DNA from: Kribbella jiaozuonensis
Lineage (GTDB): Bacteria > Actinomycetota > Actinomycetes > Propionibacteriales > Kribbellaceae
Direction of reading: 5' to 3'
Length of the DNA stretch: 64,000 bases
Assembly: GCF_005233875.1 (NCBI RefSeq)
Contig: NZ_SZPZ01000003.1
Coordinates: 1,172,489 to 1,236,488, forward strand
The translations under genes and the position numbers were made by a program. The notes under the pieces are model-generated. The model saw nothing but the letters and a program-made list of their open reading frames with translations, had not been told where the DNA came from and did not search any database. This document shows, piece after piece, positions 42,002-51,009 of the stretch (positions are counted from its first letter, which is position 1; each line of letters starts with the position of its first letter).

Positions 42002-42924
42002 TCACGTACTCGATCGGGCTGAAGAACAAGTTCCGTGGCATCACGGTCCGCGAGGGCATGGTGTTCGAAGGGCCGGCCGGCTGGGCGGAGTGGAGTCCGT
42101 TCCTGGACTACGACGACGCGACGTCCGTCTCCTGGTTACGCGCGGCCCATGAGGCCGCCGAGCAGGGTTGGCCGGCGCCGGTGCGCGACCGCGTCCCCGT
42201 CAACTGCACCGTGCCTGCGATCGGCCCCGAGAAAGCCGCGGAGATCGTGAGGGCAAGCGGCTGCAGTACGGCGAAGGTGAAGGTCGCCGAGCCGGGCCAG
42301 ACGCTGGCCGACGACATCGCTCGCGTAGAAGCGGTACGGGACGCGATCGGCAATGGGCGACTACGGATCGATGCGAACGGTGCGTGGTCCGTCGACCAGG
42401 CCGTGCTGAGCCTCAAGGAGTTGCGGCGTTTCGACCTCGAGTACGTCGAGCAGCCGTCCGCGACCGTGGAGGAGCTGGCTGAGGTACGGCGGCGTACCGA
42501 CGTACCCGTGGCCGCGGACGAGTCGATCCGGCGGGCTGAGGATCCCTTGCTGGTGAAGAAGCTCGACGCCGCGGACATCGCCGTACTGAAGGTGCAGCCG
42601 ATCGGTGGCGTCCGGGCGTGCCTGGACATTGCCGAGCAGATCGGACTGCCGGTGGTGGTGTCGTCGGCGTTGGAGACCTCGGTGGGGATCGCCGCAGGGG
42701 TGGCGTTGGCGGCGGCCTTGCCCGAGCTTCCTTACGCGTGTGGTCTGGCGACGGTCTCGATGTTCACATCCGAACTAGTTACCGAGCCACTAGTTGCAGT
42801 CGACGGATTCCTTCCGGTGAAGCGTGTTGTGCCGGACGCACACCTCCTGGATGCGGCCCGCGCCGACGCGGAGCGGACGAAAGTGTGGGAAGAACGCCTG
42901 ATGCGAGTGAGGAGCGCGGGATGA
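41998..42924 (+). CDS. menC: o-Succinylbenzoate synthase MenC
   Basis: A 308-residue enolase-superfamily dehydratase. The active-site set is complete: Lys 93 and Lys 95 (TAKVKVAEP), Asp 125 (RIDANGAW), Glu 151 (YVEQPS), Asp 174 (VAADESIRRAED) and Lys 198 (VLKVQPIGG). It acts between MenD/MenH and MenE. The start is GTG 41998 within the menE stop; its own stop overlaps the menD start. Confidence 0.94.
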   Translation: MITYSIGLKNKFRGITVREGMVFEGPAGWAEWSPFLDYDDATSVSWLRAAHEAAEQGWPAPVRDRVPVNCTVPAIGPEKAAEIVRASGCSTAKVKVAEPGQTLADDIARVEAVRDAIGNGRLRIDANGAWSVDQAVLSLKELRRFDLEYVEQPSATVEELAEVRRRTDVPVAADESIRRAEDPLLVKKLDAADIAVLKVQPIGGVRACLDIAEQIGLPVVVSSALETSVGIAAGVALAAALPELPYACGLATVSMFTSELVTEPLVAVDGFLPVKRVVPDAHLLDAARADAERTKVWEERLMRVRSAG

Positions 42925-44561
42925 ACCCGTCCACGGCTTTTGCGACTGTGGTGGTCGATGAGCTGATCCGCAACGGCGTACGGGAAGCGGTGGTCTCGCC
43001 AGGGTCCCGGAGCGCGCCCCTGGCGTTGGCGTTCGCGGAGGCGGACCGCAGCGGGCGGCTCAGGCTGCACGTGCGGATCGACGAGCGTACGGCGGGCTTC
43101 CTGGCCATCGGCCTCATGCGCGGCAGCGGTCTGCCCGTGCCGGTGGTCACCACGTCCGGTACTGCGGTGGCGAACCTGCACCCCGCCGTACTCGAGGCAT
43201 CGCACAGCGGGCTCCCGCTGATCGTACTGAGCGCGGACCGCCCACCTGCGCTCCGAGGTAGCGGTGCGAACCAGACGACCGACCAGATCAAGGTGTTCGG
43301 CTCTGCGGTCCGGCTGTTCCACGAGATGGGTACGCCGGTCCGTGAGATCGGGCAGGTGGCGTACTGGCGATCCCAGGTCGCGCGGGCAGTAGCCAACGCG
43401 ACAGGCGCCCGCTCCGCCGACCCAGGGCCGGTGCAGCTCAACTGCCCGCTCTCGGAGCCCCTGGTGCCCACCGACGGACCTGAGTGGCCAGAGGCGTTGA
43501 GCGGGCGCAGCACTGGGCCGTGGACTGCAGTGCATGCGGCGAGTGGTCGCCCGGCTGCTGTGTCTCCGGGGCCTCGGACTGTAGTGGTTGCAGGTGATGG
43601 GGCCTCACAGGCGGCCCGGCTCGCCGCAGAGGCCGGGCGATGGCCGTTGTTCGCAGAGCCCTCGAGCCGGGCGCGGACCGGCTCGGCGGTGATCTCCGCG
43701 TACCGGTTGTTGCTGCAGGCAAGCTCTCTGGGCGCGGAGATCGAGCGCGTGTTGGTCTTCGGCCACCCGACGTTGTCGCGGCCGATCTCGAAGCTGCTGG
43801 CCCGGCCGGAGGTCGAGATGATCGTGGTCTCGCCGACCGGCCTCTGGCCGGACCCGGCTCGGCGCGCGAGGTCCGTTGTCACCGGGCTCGAGGTCACCGG
43901 CGCCGACACGACCGACTGGCTCGAGCGGTGGCAGCACGCTGATCAAGTAGCGCGTCCGGAGATCGACAAGGTACTGGCGGACGGCCTGAGCGGCCCGCGC
44001 GTCGCAGCGCTCGTCGGCGAGGCCGTTGGCGCCGACGGAATGCTCGTCGTCGCGTCCTCGAACCCGATCCGCGACCTCGATCTCGCCCCGGTCGTTCCGA
44101 TCCGCACGATCGCCAACCGCGGTCTCGCCGGTATCGACGGCACGATCTCGACTGCCGTCGGCGCCGCGCTGGCGAACGCGGGCCCGACGTACGCGCTGAT
44201 CGGCGACCTCGCGTTCCTGCACGACAGCAACGGGCTTGTCATCGGCCCGGACGAGGCCCGCCCCGACCTGCGGATCGTGGTCGTCAACGACAACGGCGGC
44301 GGGATCTTCTCGACGCTGGAGCAGGGCGATCCGACGCACGCCACGCACTTCGAGCGCGTCTTCGGCACTCCGCACAACGTGGACCTGGGCGCATTGTGCG
44401 CCGCGACGGGTACGCCGTACGTGAGCGTCGAGACGGTCGACCAACTGCGTACTGCGCTCGCGCCGACCGTCGCCGGCATGGACGTCGTCGAGGTGAAGGT
44501 CTCGCGCGACGACCACCGTCCGCTGGGTGAGGCGATGGTGGCCGCGATCAAGCGGCTGTAA
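42921..44561 (+). CDS. menD: SEPHCHC synthase MenD
   Basis: A 546-residue thiamine diphosphate enzyme that condenses isochorismate with 2-oxoglutarate. VVSPGSRSAPLALAFAE and HVRIDERTAGFLAIG are the MenD N-terminal blocks (with the catalytic Glu), NRGLAGIDGTISTAVGAAL and LIGDLAFLHDSNGL form the ThDP-binding region, and VNDNGGGIFSTLEQ follows. ATG 42921 overlaps the menC stop and has GAGGAG upstream. The 3' end overlaps the convergent mannosyltransferase gene by 14 bp. Confidence 0.94.
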   Translation: MNPSTAFATVVVDELIRNGVREAVVSPGSRSAPLALAFAEADRSGRLRLHVRIDERTAGFLAIGLMRGSGLPVPVVTTSGTAVANLHPAVLEASHSGLPLIVLSADRPPALRGSGANQTTDQIKVFGSAVRLFHEMGTPVREIGQVAYWRSQVARAVANATGARSADPGPVQLNCPLSEPLVPTDGPEWPEALSGRSTGPWTAVHAASGRPAAVSPGPRTVVVAGDGASQAARLAAEAGRWPLFAEPSSRARTGSAVISAYRLLLQASSLGAEIERVLVFGHPTLSRPISKLLARPEVEMIVVSPTGLWPDPARRARSVVTGLEVTGADTTDWLERWQHADQVARPEIDKVLADGLSGPRVAALVGEAVGADGMLVVASSNPIRDLDLAPVVPIRTIANRGLAGIDGTISTAVGAALANAGPTYALIGDLAFLHDSNGLVIGPDEARPDLRIVVVNDNGGGIFSTLEQGDPTHATHFERVFGTPHNVDLGALCAATGTPYVSVETVDQLRTALAPTVAGMDVVEVKVSRDDHRPLGEAMVAAIKRL

Positions 44562-45972
44562 CAGGCACCTTCGCCGGCGTCCGCTCCGGATGCAGCGTGC
44601 GGAGGTGATTGAGCAGCGTCAACGCTACGGCGACCACCAGCGCCGTCGTGGTCAGGATCGGGATCGTCGCGCCGCGCAGTGACGAGTTCAGCGGCGCTGC
44701 GATCGTGAAGATCAGGCTGACCGCCGTGATGATCGTCGTCAGCTTCCGGCCGGGCCGCGCCACGGCCAGGAACGGCAGGCACCACAGGAAGTACCAGTCG
44801 TGCGCACTAGGCCCCAGCACGACCACTGCGAGCAGTGCGATGCCAACAGCCCGCGCCGCGTAGTGGATCGACGACCGAAGACTCAGTACTGCGATCAGCC
44901 CGAGCGCAGCGACCATTCCGACGAGTCGGACGATCTGCAGCGCCTGTGCGGCCGCAGTGTCCTCACCTAGCCAGCCGAGTACGCCGGACGCAGCCATGCC
45001 GATCAGATTGGCGATGGAGAACGGCGACCGGACCAGCCCGGGCACATCCAGCGCACCGAACCACCCAGAGCCCACACCGGTCAGCGCGCCGATCGTGAAC
45101 AGCGTCAGTACCGACACAGCCCCAGCAATCACCAGACTGGCGAACCGGAGCAGCCGTCCGGCCAGCGGGCTCATCACTGCGGCGATAGCGATCACTACTA
45201 GGCCGCCCGGCAACTTCACCGCTGCGGCCGCGCCCGCTATGACAGCCGCCGTACCCCACTTGCCAGTCAGCGCTACTGCGAAGGCGCTGCAGGCCAGTCC
45301 GATCATCAGTACGTCGTTGTGTGCTGCGCCGATGCCGTGGGTGATCAGCATCGGGTTCAGCACGACCAGCCAGGTCGCGAAGGCCGGGTCGACACGGCAG
45401 GCGCTCGCCAGACGCGGTACGGCCCAGGCGATGAGCACTATGCCCAGTACGGCGAGGAGGCGGTGGGCCAGCATCAGCGTGTACGGGTTCATGGTGACGT
45501 GGGCGACCAGTCCGCCGTACGCGAGCGGCAGCGGACCGTACGGCGCAGGTGTCTGCATCCACATCGGGTCGACCGCTTCGATGATGTGGCCGGACAGTAC
45601 GCCGGGGCCTACGTCGTACGGGTTGTAGCCCTTGGCGACCAGCGCGCCCTGGGCGGCATAGCTCCAGGCGTCGCGGCTGAACAGCGGCGGGGTCAGCAGG
45701 AGCGGAGCGCTCCAGTACGCCGTCATGCGGAGCAGCTGGAACCGTTCGCCGGCCATGACCCGCCGGCCCACGGTCAGCCAGGCCCAGGCCATCAGCCCGA
45801 GCCCGGCGACCATGAACGTGAGGCCGATCATCCGGCCGATCAGCGAGTGACGAAGATCGCCGGTGATCGGCAGACTGGCAACCCACGAGGACTGGGGCAC
45901 CACCGAGGTCACCAGACTGGCCAGAGCAACGACGACAGAGCCGACCAGCCCACGGACCATCGGCGAACGCAT
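44548..45972 (-). CDS. MptB-like polyprenol-phosphomannose-dependent mannosyltransferase
   Basis: A 474-residue polytopic GT-C type transferase with about 12 helices. LFSRDAWSYAAQGALVAKGY is the extracytoplasmic Asp-bearing loop typical of the MptA/MptB alpha-1,6-mannosyltransferase group (GT87-like), and HGIGAAHNDVLMIGLA and PSAHDWYFLWCLPFLA also fit. Such enzymes use lipid-linked mannose to build mannans or lipoglycans. The exact acceptor is uncertain. ATG 45972 has TAGCGT 7 nt upstream and no SD. It follows the ABC exporter genes on the same strand after 51 nt. Confidence 0.78.
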   Translation of the reverse strand: MRSPMVRGLVGSVVVALASLVTSVVPQSSWVASLPITGDLRHSLIGRMIGLTFMVAGLGLMAWAWLTVGRRVMAGERFQLLRMTAYWSAPLLLTPPLFSRDAWSYAAQGALVAKGYNPYDVGPGVLSGHIIEAVDPMWMQTPAPYGPLPLAYGGLVAHVTMNPYTLMLAHRLLAVLGIVLIAWAVPRLASACRVDPAFATWLVVLNPMLITHGIGAAHNDVLMIGLACSAFAVALTGKWGTAAVIAGAAAAVKLPGGLVVIAIAAVMSPLAGRLLRFASLVIAGAVSVLTLFTIGALTGVGSGWFGALDVPGLVRSPFSIANLIGMAASGVLGWLGEDTAAAQALQIVRLVGMVAALGLIAVLSLRSSIHYAARAVGIALLAVVVLGPSAHDWYFLWCLPFLAVARPGRKLTTIITAVSLIFTIAAPLNSSLRGATIPILTTTALVVAVALTLLNHLRTLHPERTPAKVPVTAA

Positions 45973-46023
45973 ACGCGAAACGCTAGTAGGTCTGAGCGAC
46001 CTCTACGTGAACAGCGCCTAGCG

Positions 46024-46788
46024 TCAGGCGGACTCCTTACGGAAAGTGCGCGCTCCGACCGTCAGGCCGATCACTGTGAGCAGTACGACCCAGAACAGGC
46101 CCCACAGCGACGCCGAGCTGCTGATGTCGCCGCGGAACAGGGCGCGGACGCCGTTCACGACGTGCTTCAGCGGACTGACGTCGGACAGCCGCTGCAGCCA
46201 GGTCGGACCGATCTGCATCGGCAGCAGGATGCCGGACAGCAGCAGCAACGGCATGGCGATGCCGTTGAGCAGCGGGGCCAGCGCGTCCTCGCTCTTGGTG
46301 ATGAGTGCGACGGAGTACGACAGGGAGGCGAACGTTGCGCCGAGGAGGGCGACGATCACGAGTGAGAGCAGTACGCCGCCCCACGGCGCACGCAGGCCGA
46401 GTGGGAGCGCGGCGAGGAGCAGGAGGATGGACTGGACTACGAGTACGACGACGTCACGCAGTACGCGGCCTGCCATCAGGGCCATCCGGGATGCCGGGGT
46501 GACGCGGTCGGCCTCGATCACGCCGGCGCGGTACTCCGCGATCAGCCCGAAGCCGACGAACATCGCGCCGAACATGCCGAGCTGGACGATCAGACCGGGG
46601 ATGAACACCTGGTACGCGTTCGTGGCCTGGCCCTGACTGATCTGCGCGGTGAGCGGCTTGAGCAGCGGGCCGAACAGGAACAGGTACATCAGCGGCTGGC
46701 TGAGCATCAGGATCGACCACATCGGATTGCGCAGCGACAGCCGCATCTGCCGGTGGAACACGATCCACGTTTCACGGAGGACGGTCAT
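46024..46788 (-). CDS. ABC-2 transporter permease (DrrB-like)
   Basis: A 254-residue six-helix permease of the ABC-2/DrrB type. The N-terminus TVLRETWIVFHRQMRLSLRN and the GVIEADRVTPASRMALMAGR loop are typical of drug-resistance ABC-2 permeases. Its ATG overlaps the ATPase stop (ATGA). With the upstream ATPase it should form an exporter for a lipophilic compound or lipid; the cargo is unknown. Confidence 0.9.
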   Translation of the reverse strand: MTVLRETWIVFHRQMRLSLRNPMWSILMLSQPLMYLFLFGPLLKPLTAQISQGQATNAYQVFIPGLIVQLGMFGAMFVGFGLIAEYRAGVIEADRVTPASRMALMAGRVLRDVVVLVVQSILLLLAALPLGLRAPWGGVLLSLVIVALLGATFASLSYSVALITKSEDALAPLLNGIAMPLLLLSGILLPMQIGPTWLQRLSDVSPLKHVVNGVRALFRGDISSSASLWGLFWVVLLTVIGLTVGARTFRKESA

Positions 46789-47777
46789 GCGACGGCCTCT
46801 TCCTTCTCGTCGGTGGGGGCGGGGGTGTGCTCGTCGCGGAGCGAGCGGCCGGTCATGGTCAGGAACACGTCGTCGAGGGTCGGGCGGTGTACCTCGACCC
46901 CGTGCAACTCGATGCCCTGGGCATCGATCGAGCGGAGCAGGCCGGGGAGCACCGAACCGCCGCGCTGGATGCGGAAACCGACCACGTCGGCGTCGGTCTC
47001 GACCTCGACCGCGCCGTCGAGCTCGCGGACGATCTTCATCACGGTCGGAGCCTGGGCGGTGTCGGCGAGACTCAGCCGGACCGCGTCGCCGGAGACCTGC
47101 TGCTTGAGGTTCTCCGGGGTGCCGGCGGCAACGATCTTGCCGTGGTCGATGACCAGGATCCGGTCGCAGAGCGCGTCCGCCTCGTCCAGGTAGTGCGTGG
47201 TGAGGAAGATCGTCGCGCCGCGGTCACGGAGGCCGCGGATGTGCTCCCAGAGGTTCGCGCGGGCCTGCGGGTCGAGGCCGGTCGTCGGCTCGTCGAGGAA
47301 GATCAGCTTCGGGTCGTGGATCAGGCCCATCACGATGTCCAGCCGCCGGCGCTGGCCGCCGGAGAGCGTCTTGCACTGCCGGCGCCAGAGGCCGGGCAGG
47401 TCGAACTCCTCGAACAACCGCTGGCCGTCGGCGGATGCCTTCGCTTTCGGTACGCCGTACAGCCGCGCGTGATCGACGACCTCGTCACCGGCGATCGCCT
47501 CGGGGAGGGTGGACCCACTCTGGGGGACGTAGCCGATACCGCGTCGTACGCCCACCGGGTCCTTCGCGAGGTCGCAGCCGGCCACGGTCGCGCTCCCGCT
47601 GGTCGGCTTGATCAGGGTCGCCAGCATCCGCATGGTCGTGGTCTTGCCGGCCCCGTTCGGCCCGAGAAACCCGACGATCTCCCCGTCGGCCACATCCAGG
47701 TCAACACCTTGCACGGCTTGCACCGGACCCCGCTTGGTCTTGAAGGTCCGCACCAGCCCACGCGCTTCGATCATCAT
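46785..47777 (-). CDS. ABC transporter ATP-binding protein (DrrA-like)
   Basis: A 330-residue ATPase. Walker A is GPNGAGKTTTMRML, the signature LSGGQRRRLDIVMGLIHDP, Walker B KLIFLDEPTTGLDP, and the switch His is in IFLTTHYLDEADAL. The long C-terminal part (EVHRPTLDDVFLTMTGRSLR) is the DrrA-type regulatory domain. Start is ATG 47777 or the adjacent ATG 47774. CACACT ends 6 nt before 47777, indicating a leaderless transcript whose -35 sits inside the PadR-type operator. Confidence 0.93.
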   Translation of the reverse strand: MMIEARGLVRTFKTKRGPVQAVQGVDLDVADGEIVGFLGPNGAGKTTTMRMLATLIKPTSGSATVAGCDLAKDPVGVRRGIGYVPQSGSTLPEAIAGDEVVDHARLYGVPKAKASADGQRLFEEFDLPGLWRRQCKTLSGGQRRRLDIVMGLIHDPKLIFLDEPTTGLDPQARANLWEHIRGLRDRGATIFLTTHYLDEADALCDRILVIDHGKIVAAGTPENLKQQVSGDAVRLSLADTAQAPTVMKIVRELDGAVEVETDADVVGFRIQRGGSVLPGLLRSIDAQGIELHGVEVHRPTLDDVFLTMTGRSLRDEHTPAPTDEKEEAVA

Positions 47778-47783
47778 GCGGCC

Positions 47784-47822
47784 AGTGTGACTAATCAACT
47801 TTGACTAGTCAATGTTGATTAG
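47784..47822 (-). promoter_or_regulatory. ABC-exporter promoter embedded in a 32-bp palindromic operator
   Basis: Outer arms CTAATCAAC (47791-47799) and GTTGATTAG (47814-47822) surround an inner palindrome TTGACTAGTCAA (47801-47812); only one symmetric pair mismatches. On the minus strand TTGACT (47812-47807) is a near-consensus -35, followed after 17 nt by CACACT (47789-47784). A repressor bound here would cover the -35; the adjacent PadR gene is the obvious candidate. Confidence 0.75.
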
Positions 47823-47841
47823 CTGAGGGCGGTCGGGCGAT

Positions 47842-48471
47842 TCACGTGGTGGGTGGGTCGGGGATTTCGCCCCAGTGGGTGATCATGCCGGGGGTGGGGG
47901 CCCAGTCGGCGGGTTCGCCGGCGAAGGCGTAGGCGCCGGATTTTATCCGGGTGTGGAACTGGCGGGTCCAGTCGAGTTCGCCGTTGTCGCGGGCGGTGGT
48001 GATGCGGAACATCTCGACGACGTGGTTGGGGGTGCCGGGGTCCTCGAGGATCTGGCGTTCGGAGAAGGGTTGGGACTTGAGCCAGGCCTCGAGCTGGGTG
48101 ATTCGTGCCTCGAGGGCGACCAGGACCTCGTCGCGACGCAGGGACCACAGGAAGGCCAGCGCGGCCTGCATCTTGTCGGGGTGGAAGCCGTCGACGGTCC
48201 ACAGCATGCCGCGGAGGAGCGAGAAGTACTCCGTTTCGCCGTCCGACGTGAGCTTGTACGACGTACGCCCGGGCCGATGCGCCCCGTCCTGCTCCAGTTC
48301 GAGCAGGTAGCCGTGCTTGGCGAGCGTCCGCAGGCCGGTGTAGATCGAGCCGGGGTTGATGTTCGCCCACGCCTGCACGTTCCACGTCATCAGCTCGCGC
48401 CGCAACTGGTACCCGTACGCCGGCTGGAAGATCCGCACGACGCCGAGCAGCAACAACCGCGTGGTGGACAT
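47842..48471 (-). CDS. PadR-family transcriptional regulator
   Basis: A 209-residue PadR-type regulator. RLLLLGVVRIFQPAYGYQLR, then LMTWNVQAWANINPGSIYTG and LRTLAKHGYLLELEQ form the winged helix (about 5-80), followed by a C-terminal helical dimerisation (Vir-like) domain. ATG 48471 has TACACT 6 nt upstream and no SD, so it is probably leaderless. It lies directly upstream of the drrAB-like genes on the same strand and most likely represses them through the 47791-47822 palindrome, responding to the exported compound. It is divergent from the GNAT array. Confidence 0.87.
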   Translation of the reverse strand: MSTTRLLLLGVVRIFQPAYGYQLRRELMTWNVQAWANINPGSIYTGLRTLAKHGYLLELEQDGAHRPGRTSYKLTSDGETEYFSLLRGMLWTVDGFHPDKMQAALAFLWSLRRDEVLVALEARITQLEAWLKSQPFSERQILEDPGTPNHVVEMFRITTARDNGELDWTRQFHTRIKSGAYAFAGEPADWAPTPGMITHWGEIPDPPTT

Positions 48472-48514
48472 GTTCGCAGTGTAAATCCGGACGACCCGCA
48501 CGCGTCCCCAGGCG

Positions 48515-48520
48515 TACGAT
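48515..48520 (+). promoter_or_regulatory. Possible leaderless -10 of the GNAT array
   Basis: TACGAT ends 7 nt before the ATG at 48528, with no Shine-Dalgarno between. The divergent padR -10 (TACACT, minus strand) is only about 40 bp away. Confidence 0.4.
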
Positions 48521-48527
48521 CCGGGCC

Positions 48528-49355
48528 ATGGATGTCCGGGTGACGAGCGATCCGCAGGCGTTCGAGCAGACCGTGTTCCCTTTCCTGCAACAGGATCCGG
48601 TGCTGCACACGATCATCATGAGCAACGTCCACGAGCGCGCGAACGGTACGGCGCGCGCCGAGTCGGAGCCGTCGTACTTCGTCTCCGTGCACGACCCGGA
48701 CGTGATCGGCGTCGCGATGCGTACGCCGGGCCGCGGTGTGTACCTCGGCGCCCTCCACGAGGACCTCGCCGAGCCGATCGCCGACGCGTACGCCGACGTA
48801 CTCGCCGAACTCTCCGGCGTCGCGGGCGACAAGCCTGCCGCGCGCCGGTTCGCGGAGCGGTGGGTCGAGCGGCGCGGCGGAAACCTGACGGAGACGCGCG
48901 GCACCCGGCTGCACAAGCTGATCGACTTCACGCCGCTCTCGGCCGACGGAGGTACGCCGCGCCCGATGCGCCCCGACGACATCGACCTGGTCGCCGCCTG
49001 GGGCAAGGACGGTTTCGCGGAAGAGCTGTCGACCGGCCACCACGAGTGGGCCGTCGCTCGCCTGGCGGAGGGGACGATGTGGATGTGGGAGGTCGACGGC
49101 GAGGCGGTGAGCATGGTCGGCTACCACCTCCCGCTCTTCGGCGTCTGCCGCGTCGGTCCGGTCTACACGCCGCCGGGGCGCCGACGCCACGGGTACGCCG
49201 GTGGGCTCACCAGCCATGTCTCCGCGCTAATCCTTGCCGACGGCAACCAGGCCTGCCTGTACACGGACCTGGCCAACCCGACCTCCAACAAGATCTACCA
49301 CGAGGCCGGCTACCGACCCGTGGCCGACTTCATCGATGTCGAGTTCAGTACGTGA
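48528..49355 (+). CDS. GNAT-family protein, array member 1
   Basis: A 275-residue protein with an N-terminal half unique to this paralogue set (VFPFLQQDPVLHTIIMSNVH ... YFVSVHDPDVIGVAMRTPGR) and a C-terminal GNAT domain: VGPVYTPPGRRRHGYAGGLT gives the acetyl-CoA loop (RRRHGYA) and ACLYTDLANPTSNKIYHEAG the last strand and helix. The two-lobed form resembles tandem-GNAT acetyltransferases. The substrate is unknown. It is first of four genes with overlapping stop/start codons and has a possible leaderless promoter. Confidence 0.85.
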   Translation: MDVRVTSDPQAFEQTVFPFLQQDPVLHTIIMSNVHERANGTARAESEPSYFVSVHDPDVIGVAMRTPGRGVYLGALHEDLAEPIADAYADVLAELSGVAGDKPAARRFAERWVERRGGNLTETRGTRLHKLIDFTPLSADGGTPRPMRPDDIDLVAAWGKDGFAEELSTGHHEWAVARLAEGTMWMWEVDGEAVSMVGYHLPLFGVCRVGPVYTPPGRRRHGYAGGLTSHVSALILADGNQACLYTDLANPTSNKIYHEAGYRPVADFIDVEFST

Positions 49356-50176
49356 GAGCGCAGCTCACGTCGGACACGTTGGCGTACCGGGATCTCGCAT
49401 TCCCTTTCCTGCAACGTGATCCGGTCCGGCACCTGATCATCCTGACCAGCGTGCAAGAACACGCCGACAGTCCACGGTCGGACCCGGCGTACTTCGTCTC
49501 CGTGCACGACGGACCCGACGACGCAGTCGTAGGCGCTGCGATGCGAGCGCCAGGCCGTCTGGTGTACCTCGGTGCGCTGCGGCCGGAGTACGCCGAGATC
49601 GTCGCGGACGCCTTGCTCGAAGTGCTGCCGCACGCGCCAGGGGTGGCGGGCGATCGTGTTGTCGCCGCCCGCTTCGCCGATCGGTGGTGTGCGCGGCGCG
49701 GGCGCAGGGCGACCGAGGTCAGGGCCGCACGTCTGCACAAGCTGGACACCTTGTCGCCGCTGCCGGCGGACGGTCGGCCACGCCTCATGACCGCGGCTGA
49801 TGTCGAAATGGTGGCCGCGTGGGGAGCGGACGGGTTCGCGCAGGAGATCGGGGGGAACTACCTGGACTGGTCCAGGCTGCACCTGCGTGAACGGCGGCTG
49901 TGGCTCTGGACGGCCGACGAGGAACCGGTGAGCATGGTCGCTCATCACCTGCCGGTCTTCGGCGTCTGCCGCGTCGGGCCGGTGTACACGCCGCCCGAGC
50001 ACCGGCGGCACGGGTACGCCGGCGCTCTGACCAGTCACGTGTCTGCCGATCTCCTCTCCGCCGGCAATCAGGCCTGCCTCTACACGAACCTCGCCGATCC
50101 GACGTCCAACTCGATCTACCAGCGCGCGGGATACCGCCCGGTCGCCGACTTCGTCGAAATGGCGTTCTCAGCATGA
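49352..50176 (+). CDS. GNAT-family protein, array member 2
   Basis: A 274-residue paralogue of the preceding gene, similar along its whole length: LAFPFLQRDPVRHLIILTSV, AMRAPGRLVYLGALRPEYAE, FGVCRVGPVYTPPEHRRHGY and ACLYTNLADPTSNSIYQRAG align block for block. The start is the GTG inside the GTGA that overlaps the stop of member 1. No separate SD is needed if translation is coupled. Substrate unknown. Confidence 0.85.
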   Translation: MRAQLTSDTLAYRDLAFPFLQRDPVRHLIILTSVQEHADSPRSDPAYFVSVHDGPDDAVVGAAMRAPGRLVYLGALRPEYAEIVADALLEVLPHAPGVAGDRVVAARFADRWCARRGRRATEVRAARLHKLDTLSPLPADGRPRLMTAADVEMVAAWGADGFAQEIGGNYLDWSRLHLRERRLWLWTADEEPVSMVAHHLPVFGVCRVGPVYTPPEHRRHGYAGALTSHVSADLLSAGNQACLYTNLADPTSNSIYQRAGYRPVADFVEMAFSA

Positions 50177-51009
50177 TCGTCCGCACCACCAGCGATCCGG
50201 CCGCGTTCAAGGAGCTCGTATTCCCTTTTCTGCAAGGCGATCCGGTCCGAAATTCGACGATCCTGACCAATATCGTGGACCGCGTCCACGGCATCATGGA
50301 CGATCCCGAGCCGCCAGTGTTCGTCTCGGTGCACGATGGCGACGAGGTGGTCGGCGTGGTGCTGAGTACGACGTTGCGCGGCATCAACCTTGCTGATCTC
50401 CCGGTGGAGCTCGTGCCGGTGGTGGTCGACGTACTGGCTGAGGCCTCGCCGCGGGCGATCGGGGTGGTCGGGCCGGAGGACTCGGCGCGGTTGTTCGCGG
50501 AGGAGTACGCCGTACGCACCGGACGGGCGTTTCGTGAGACGGAGCGGGCTCGGCTGCATCAGCTCGGTGACTTCGTCGAGCAGAAGGCGGATGGTGCGCC
50601 GCGTCTCGCGACGGTGGACGATCTGGATGTGGTCGGGCTGATGTTCTCGGGTTTCCGCGCCGAGTCCGGGCATCCGAGTGAGGGCGAGGCGGCGGATCGG
50701 CGCTGGATCGGGCAGCGGATCGAGCGGGATCGCGTGTGGGTGTGGGAGGACGGCGGGCGGATCGTCAGTGTCGTTGGTCACCAGGAGCCGGTGTTCGGTG
50801 CGGCGCGAATCGGTCCGGTGTACACGCCACCGGAGTACCGCGGTCGGGGGTATGCGAGTGCGCTGACGGCGGAGGTGAGTCGGCGGTTGCGCGGTGCCGG
50901 TGATGAGGTGTGTTTGTTCACGGATCTTGCGAATCCGACGTCGAACCGGATCTATGCGGCCATTGGGTTCCGGGGTGTGCGGGACCTGGTTGGTTATGCG
51001 TTCGATTGA
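50173..51009 (+). CDS. GNAT-family protein, array member 3
   Basis: A 278-residue paralogue, more diverged: LVFPFLQGDPVRNSTILTNI at the N-terminus, VFVSVHDGDEVVGVVLSTTL, then ARIGPVYTPPEYRGRGYASA and VCLFTDLANPTSNRIYAAIG in the GNAT lobe. ATG 50173 overlaps the stop of member 2 (ATGA). The acetyl-CoA loop YRGRGYA is intact. Confidence 0.85.
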   Translation: MIVRTTSDPAAFKELVFPFLQGDPVRNSTILTNIVDRVHGIMDDPEPPVFVSVHDGDEVVGVVLSTTLRGINLADLPVELVPVVVDVLAEASPRAIGVVGPEDSARLFAEEYAVRTGRAFRETERARLHQLGDFVEQKADGAPRLATVDDLDVVGLMFSGFRAESGHPSEGEAADRRWIGQRIERDRVWVWEDGGRIVSVVGHQEPVFGAARIGPVYTPPEYRGRGYASALTAEVSRRLRGAGDEVCLFTDLANPTSNRIYAAIGFRGVRDLVGYAFD

